From NCBI RefSeq assembly GCF_025950235.1, contig NZ_JAPDDT010000017.1, positions 62,001 to 126,000 of the forward strand: a DNA stretch of 64,000 nucleotides, written 5' to 3'. The translations under genes were made by a program, and so were the position numbers. The notes beneath the pieces are model-generated. The model was not told the origin of the DNA, did not search any database, and saw only the letters and a list, made by a program, of their open reading frames with translations. This DNA is from Luteolibacter arcticus (GTDB lineage Bacteria > Verrucomicrobiota > Verrucomicrobiia > Verrucomicrobiales > Akkermansiaceae). Numbering within the stretch: position 1 is the stretch's first letter; every line of letters begins with the position of its first letter. Shown piece by piece: positions 61,349 to 64,000 of the stretch.

Positions 61349-63136
61349 TCACTCATGCTGACCCGCCTCCATCTGCCGCGCTTCCACCTCCGCCACCGGC
61401 GTGGCTCCCGCACGTCTGAGCACCACTCCCACGATGCAGAAGGTCCCTCCGACGAAGAGAAACGCCATGCGGCCGAAGAAGGGATTCGGAATCGCCATCA
61501 ACACCAGGATGAACACGCCATAGGCCAGGCACATCGTTCCCAGCAAGCGATACACCGAGGTTTGCACGCCGGCCACGCCGTGCTTGTCCACGGGCGTCGC
61601 AAGATTCGCGAAGAAGTTTTCGATCCGCTCCCGCTCTTCCTCCGGTGCCTTGCGATAAAAGAGCCCGGTGAAGAAGAACCACGCCGAGCCTACCAGCACC
61701 GTGCCACCGAGGGTCGTCATCCCGAGCTTCAGGTAGGTCTTCTCGTCCGCATTGAGCGGCTTCTCCCAACCGGCCACTTGCTGGAACCATTCCGGAGTGC
61801 ACCAGTGCCCGATTCCCCAGCTCGCAGCACCGGCGACCAGCGCGGTGCTCCACGCCGACCAGCCGGGCGTTCGCCGGTAAAACAAGCCGTAGATCAGTGG
61901 CAGCGCCAGCGGCATCAGCAGGTAGGCTGCGAGCTGGTTGACGAAGTCGAACAGGTTCGTGTCGCGGATCTTGTTGATGAAAAGCGCGAACGCGATGATC
62001 ACCGCACCGAAGACCAGCGTGCAGACTTTCCCCGCCACCAGCAGATGCTTCTCGGAGGCATCGGGACGGAGCACCGGCTTGTAAAAACTGCGGATCGCGA
62101 TGCCCACGTTCTTGTTCAGACCCGCATCCATGCTGGTCACGGTCGCTCCGAGCATGGCCGACAGCAGCAACCCGAGCAGCCCCTGCGGCATCACATCCAT
62201 CGCCACCGAAACGAAAGCCGCCTCGTGCGGCTGCTTGAGATTCGGATACTCGGAGGCGAGATTCGGATGCATGATCGTCGCAGCCATCGATGGGATGAAC
62301 CAGATCAGTGGCCCCACCAGCATCCCGATCAGAGGGATCAGGACCATCTTCCGCGCATCCCCGTCGCTGCGCGTCATCAAGTACATCGTGGAGCGCTCCA
62401 TGTTGTTCTCGTCGGAAATCTTCAGCCACAGGGTACCGACGCACCACAGCGCGATCAATTGCGGGCGTGCCAGCTCGCTCCATTGGAAGTGCGCGCTCGG
62501 CACCTTCTCGATCAAGCCACCGAGACCGCCGATCTCCGGCCGCGCCAGCACCATGATGGCCGTGCAGAGCGTGATCGTCATGATCAGGAAGGCCTGCACG
62601 AAGTCGCTCGCCAACACCGCCCACGAGCCGCCCGCGAAGGCCACCAGTGTCACCACCACACCCAGCACGATCAGCATCACATTCATGTCCATGGTGAAGA
62701 CCGACGACATGAAGACCCCCACCGCATTCAGCCCCAGACCAGCGAAGAAAAGGAGCAGCGGCAGCTTGATCCACGTGTAGAATTGCTCGTTGAACGGACC
62801 GAAGCGAATGCGAACCGCTTCCATCCAGGTGATCACGCGCATGCGCCGGAAGCGGACGCAGGTCCACCTCATCGCGAAGAGAAGGCCGATGATCGTCGCG
62901 TAAAACACGAGCAACACCAGCGTGCCGCTTTCATACACCTTCCCCGCCGCACCGGTGAAAGTCCACGCGCTGAAACTGAAGATAAATGCCGAGGCACCGG
63001 TCAGCCACCACGGCATCGCCCCACCCGCCCGGAAATAGTCGGACGTGTTCTTGCTCATCTTCCGGAACGCCAGCCCGATCACGAGCATGAAGACGAGATA
63101 AACGCCGATGATGAGGTAATCGAAGGCCGTGATCAT
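61349..63136 (-). CDS. Sodium:solute symporter (SSS family)
   Basis: A 595-residue inner-membrane transporter with about 13-14 helices. ATG 63136 begins MITAFDYLIIGVYLVFMLVIG, the usual SSS first helix; the longer frame is rejected. The landmarks DYFRAGGAMPWWLTGASAFIFSFSAWTFTGAAG and LSAMLGATVTSMDAGLN (Na2-site region) are typical. It probably imports sugar or uronate oligomers with sodium. A TTTCCATGGATAGC element lies 116 bases upstream, and it is next to PL11 and KduD, which favours unsaturated uronates as cargo. Confidence 0.88.
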   Translation of the reverse strand: MITAFDYLIIGVYLVFMLVIGLAFRKMSKNTSDYFRAGGAMPWWLTGASAFIFSFSAWTFTGAAGKVYESGTLVLLVFYATIIGLLFAMRWTCVRFRRMRVITWMEAVRIRFGPFNEQFYTWIKLPLLLFFAGLGLNAVGVFMSSVFTMDMNVMLIVLGVVVTLVAFAGGSWAVLASDFVQAFLIMTITLCTAIMVLARPEIGGLGGLIEKVPSAHFQWSELARPQLIALWCVGTLWLKISDENNMERSTMYLMTRSDGDARKMVLIPLIGMLVGPLIWFIPSMAATIMHPNLASEYPNLKQPHEAAFVSVAMDVMPQGLLGLLLSAMLGATVTSMDAGLNKNVGIAIRSFYKPVLRPDASEKHLLVAGKVCTLVFGAVIIAFALFINKIRDTNLFDFVNQLAAYLLMPLALPLIYGLFYRRTPGWSAWSTALVAGAASWGIGHWCTPEWFQQVAGWEKPLNADEKTYLKLGMTTLGGTVLVGSAWFFFTGLFYRKAPEEERERIENFFANLATPVDKHGVAGVQTSVYRLLGTMCLAYGVFILVLMAIPNPFFGRMAFLFVGGTFCIVGVVLRRAGATPVAEVEARQMEAGQHE

Positions 63137-63251
63137 GGACGGGAAGGCAGCAGGATGGAGCGGGTCATGAAATCGGATCGGGAGTGGGTCGGGCTCGCGA
63201 TGGACGCCCATCAAAAAGCAGACCCTCCCCGGAAGACGCACGGATCGTCGT

Positions 63252-63265
63252 TTTCCATGGATAGC
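63252..63265 (+). promoter_or_regulatory. Copy of TTTCCRTGGAAAGC element before symporter
   Basis: TTTCCATGGATAGC, 13 of 14 positions identical to the site at 20093, 116 bases upstream of the symporter start. It lies in intergenic DNA. Confidence 0.45.
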
Positions 63266-63344
63266 ATGCGGAAGCTCGTGGCCTATCCCAAATACAGGGA
63301 AGCCTGATGTCCCGGAAGATTCGATTCAGATCGATCGCAGTGGG

Positions 63345-63527
63345 TTGAAGGAAAGGCATCGGCCGGCGACGCCGAAACCCGAATCCGCACTGATCACCGA
63401 TGAGGAAATCCGCCGCTACGCCCTGTCCCTCTCCAGTCTAATCGGGGGAACCGGCGGCAAACTCCAGTTCGTGCTGCCAGTGGAGACCGAAACATGCGGC
63501 TTCTACCGCATCGTCATCACGCGCTGA
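63345..63527 (+). pseudogene. Short open frame, possible gene remnant
   Basis: About 60 codons from TTG 63345, open also upstream without a start. The translation TDEEIRRYALSLSS ... LQFVLPVE ... GFYRIVI vaguely resembles the end of the secreted proteins' C-terminal module. It may be a decayed gene tail or chance. The surrounding 63266-63633 region shows nothing else but the palindrome at 63542. Confidence 0.2.
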
Positions 63528-63541
63528 CGGCTCGACCACTG

Positions 63542-63606
63542 GGAACGCGGAATTCATTCCGCACGAGTTGCCCGCGGGTGCTTCTTCGGAATGAATTCCG
63601 CGTTCC
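63542..63606. repeat. Perfect 20-bp inverted repeat
   Basis: GGAACGCGGAATTCATTCCG at 63542-63561 is exactly reversed at 63587-63606, spacer 25 bases. The left arm, with its lead-in CCACTGGGAACGCGG, recurs at 45122 where the inner palindrome is GGGAT-TT-ATCCC instead of GGAAT-TC-ATTCC. It lies between the symporter and KduD genes near the KduD 3' end and may terminate it. Confidence 0.75.
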
Positions 63607-63633
63607 TAGTTCAGAAGCCTGTCCCCATGCACC

Positions 63634-64000
63634 TCACCTCCCCATCCACCCGCCATCCACCACCAGGATCTCACCGGTGACGTAGTTCGACGCGGCGCTG
63701 GCGAGGAAGATCGCCGGCCCCTTGAAGTCATCCGGCTCGCCCCAGCGACCGGCGGGAATCCGAGAAAGGATCGCCTGCTCTCGCACCGGGTCATTGCGCA
63801 GCGCCTCCGTGTTGTCGGTGGCGATGTAGCCGGGCGCGATTGAATTCACCTGCACACCCTTCGACGCCCACTCGTTGGCGAGCGCCTTCGTGAGCTGGCC
63901 GATGCCGCCTTTCGACGCCGCATAGCCCGGCACATTGATGCCGCCCTGAAAAGTCAGCAACGAGGCGGTGAAGATGACCTTTCCCGAACCGCGCTCGATC
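63634..64000 (-). CDS. kduD: 2-deoxy-D-gluconate 3-dehydrogenase (5' end off right edge)
   Basis: The C-terminal about 122 residues of a classical SDR. FTASLLTFQGG holds the catalytic Ser, GYAASKGG the Tyr and Lys, and LTKALANEWASKGVQVNSIAPGYIATDNTEALRND is the characteristic KduD segment, with RIPAGRWGEPDDF and VDGGWMGR at the end. KduD reduces 2,5-diketo-3-deoxygluconate to KDG in the unsaturated-uronate pathway, downstream of KduI. The frame continues to the right edge, so promoter and N-terminus are not seen. Confidence 0.88.
   Translation of the reverse strand, partial: IERGSGKVIFTASLLTFQGGINVPGYAASKGGIGQLTKALANEWASKGVQVNSIAPGYIATDNTEALRNDPVREQAILSRIPAGRWGEPDDFKGPAIFLASAASNYVTGEILVVDGGWMGR

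Noticed and set aside
61355..63307. 650-codon open frame on + across the SSS symporter
   Set aside because: Low-complexity Arg/His/Gln-rich translation, no start signal, and exactly antisense to a clearly conserved transporter. A typical GC-rich shadow frame.

Overview
The window is high-GC DNA (by eye about two thirds G+C) from a saprophytic Verrucomicrobiota bacterium, most likely a Luteolibacter/Haloferula-like member of the Verrucomicrobiaceae. This is inferred from several giant secreted proteins with autotransporter-associated beta-strand (PATR) repeats that end in a DxDxDGxxNxxEYxLG-type C-terminal module instead of a beta-barrel, an ECF sigma / Ser-Thr kinase pair, LamG and CotH domains, and many carbohydrate-active enzymes. 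No rRNA, tRNA, CRISPR array, integrase or transposase was recognised.

Layout. 1-5.9 kb: a FAD oxidoreductase (runs off the left edge) coupled to a SAM methyltransferase, a lipoprotein, a small membrane protein, a serine hydrolase fused to a NamZ/DUF1343 domain, and a lone phosphate-binding-like protein. 6.0-15.2 kb: two giant secreted proteins (CotH/LamG/chitobiase-type, and PATR). 15.4-22.5 kb: a LacI regulator, GH36 alpha-galactosidase, GH88 unsaturated uronyl hydrolase, and a divergent alginate-lyase-domain lyase. 22.6-26.5 kb: small housekeeping or unknown genes and an SDR gene lying between two copies of a structured repeat. 26.7-31 kb: a GH128-like glucanase with three LamG domains. 31.1-34.1 kb: the kinase and ECF sigma factor. 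34.5-44.7 kb: a lipoprotein, a separately encoded propeptide-like protein overlapping a metzincin protease gene, and a PATR protein. 44.8-45.7 kb: a repeat nest. 45.8-47.3 kb: a second GH128 protein. 47.6-52.6 kb: a lower-GC island with a four-gene operon. 52.7-64 kb: membrane proteins, a GH43 enzyme, a PL11 rhamnogalacturonan lyase, an SSS transporter and KduD.

How the genes fit together. PL11 lyase, GH43, GH36, the alginate-lyase-domain enzyme, GH88, an SSS symporter and KduD make a coherent route from pectin/uronate polysaccharide to unsaturated oligouronates to ketodeoxy-gluconate. Copies of one palindromic element (TTTCCRTGGAAAGC and one- or two-mismatch variants) lie upstream of GH88/lyase, the SSS symporter and GH43, so these separated loci may form one regulon.

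Most unusual content. (1) The low-GC operon joins an N6-adenine DNA methyltransferase, an 800-residue protein with two GHKL ATPase modules and a histidine-kinase H-box, a stand-alone receiver protein and an HNH nuclease. It looks like a restriction-type defence cassette controlled by phosphorelay. (2) The hexamer CTAACA/TGTTAG occurs at 27 or more sites, forcing rare codons in every reading frame. (3) Several families of intergenic palindromes show compensatory base changes between copies.
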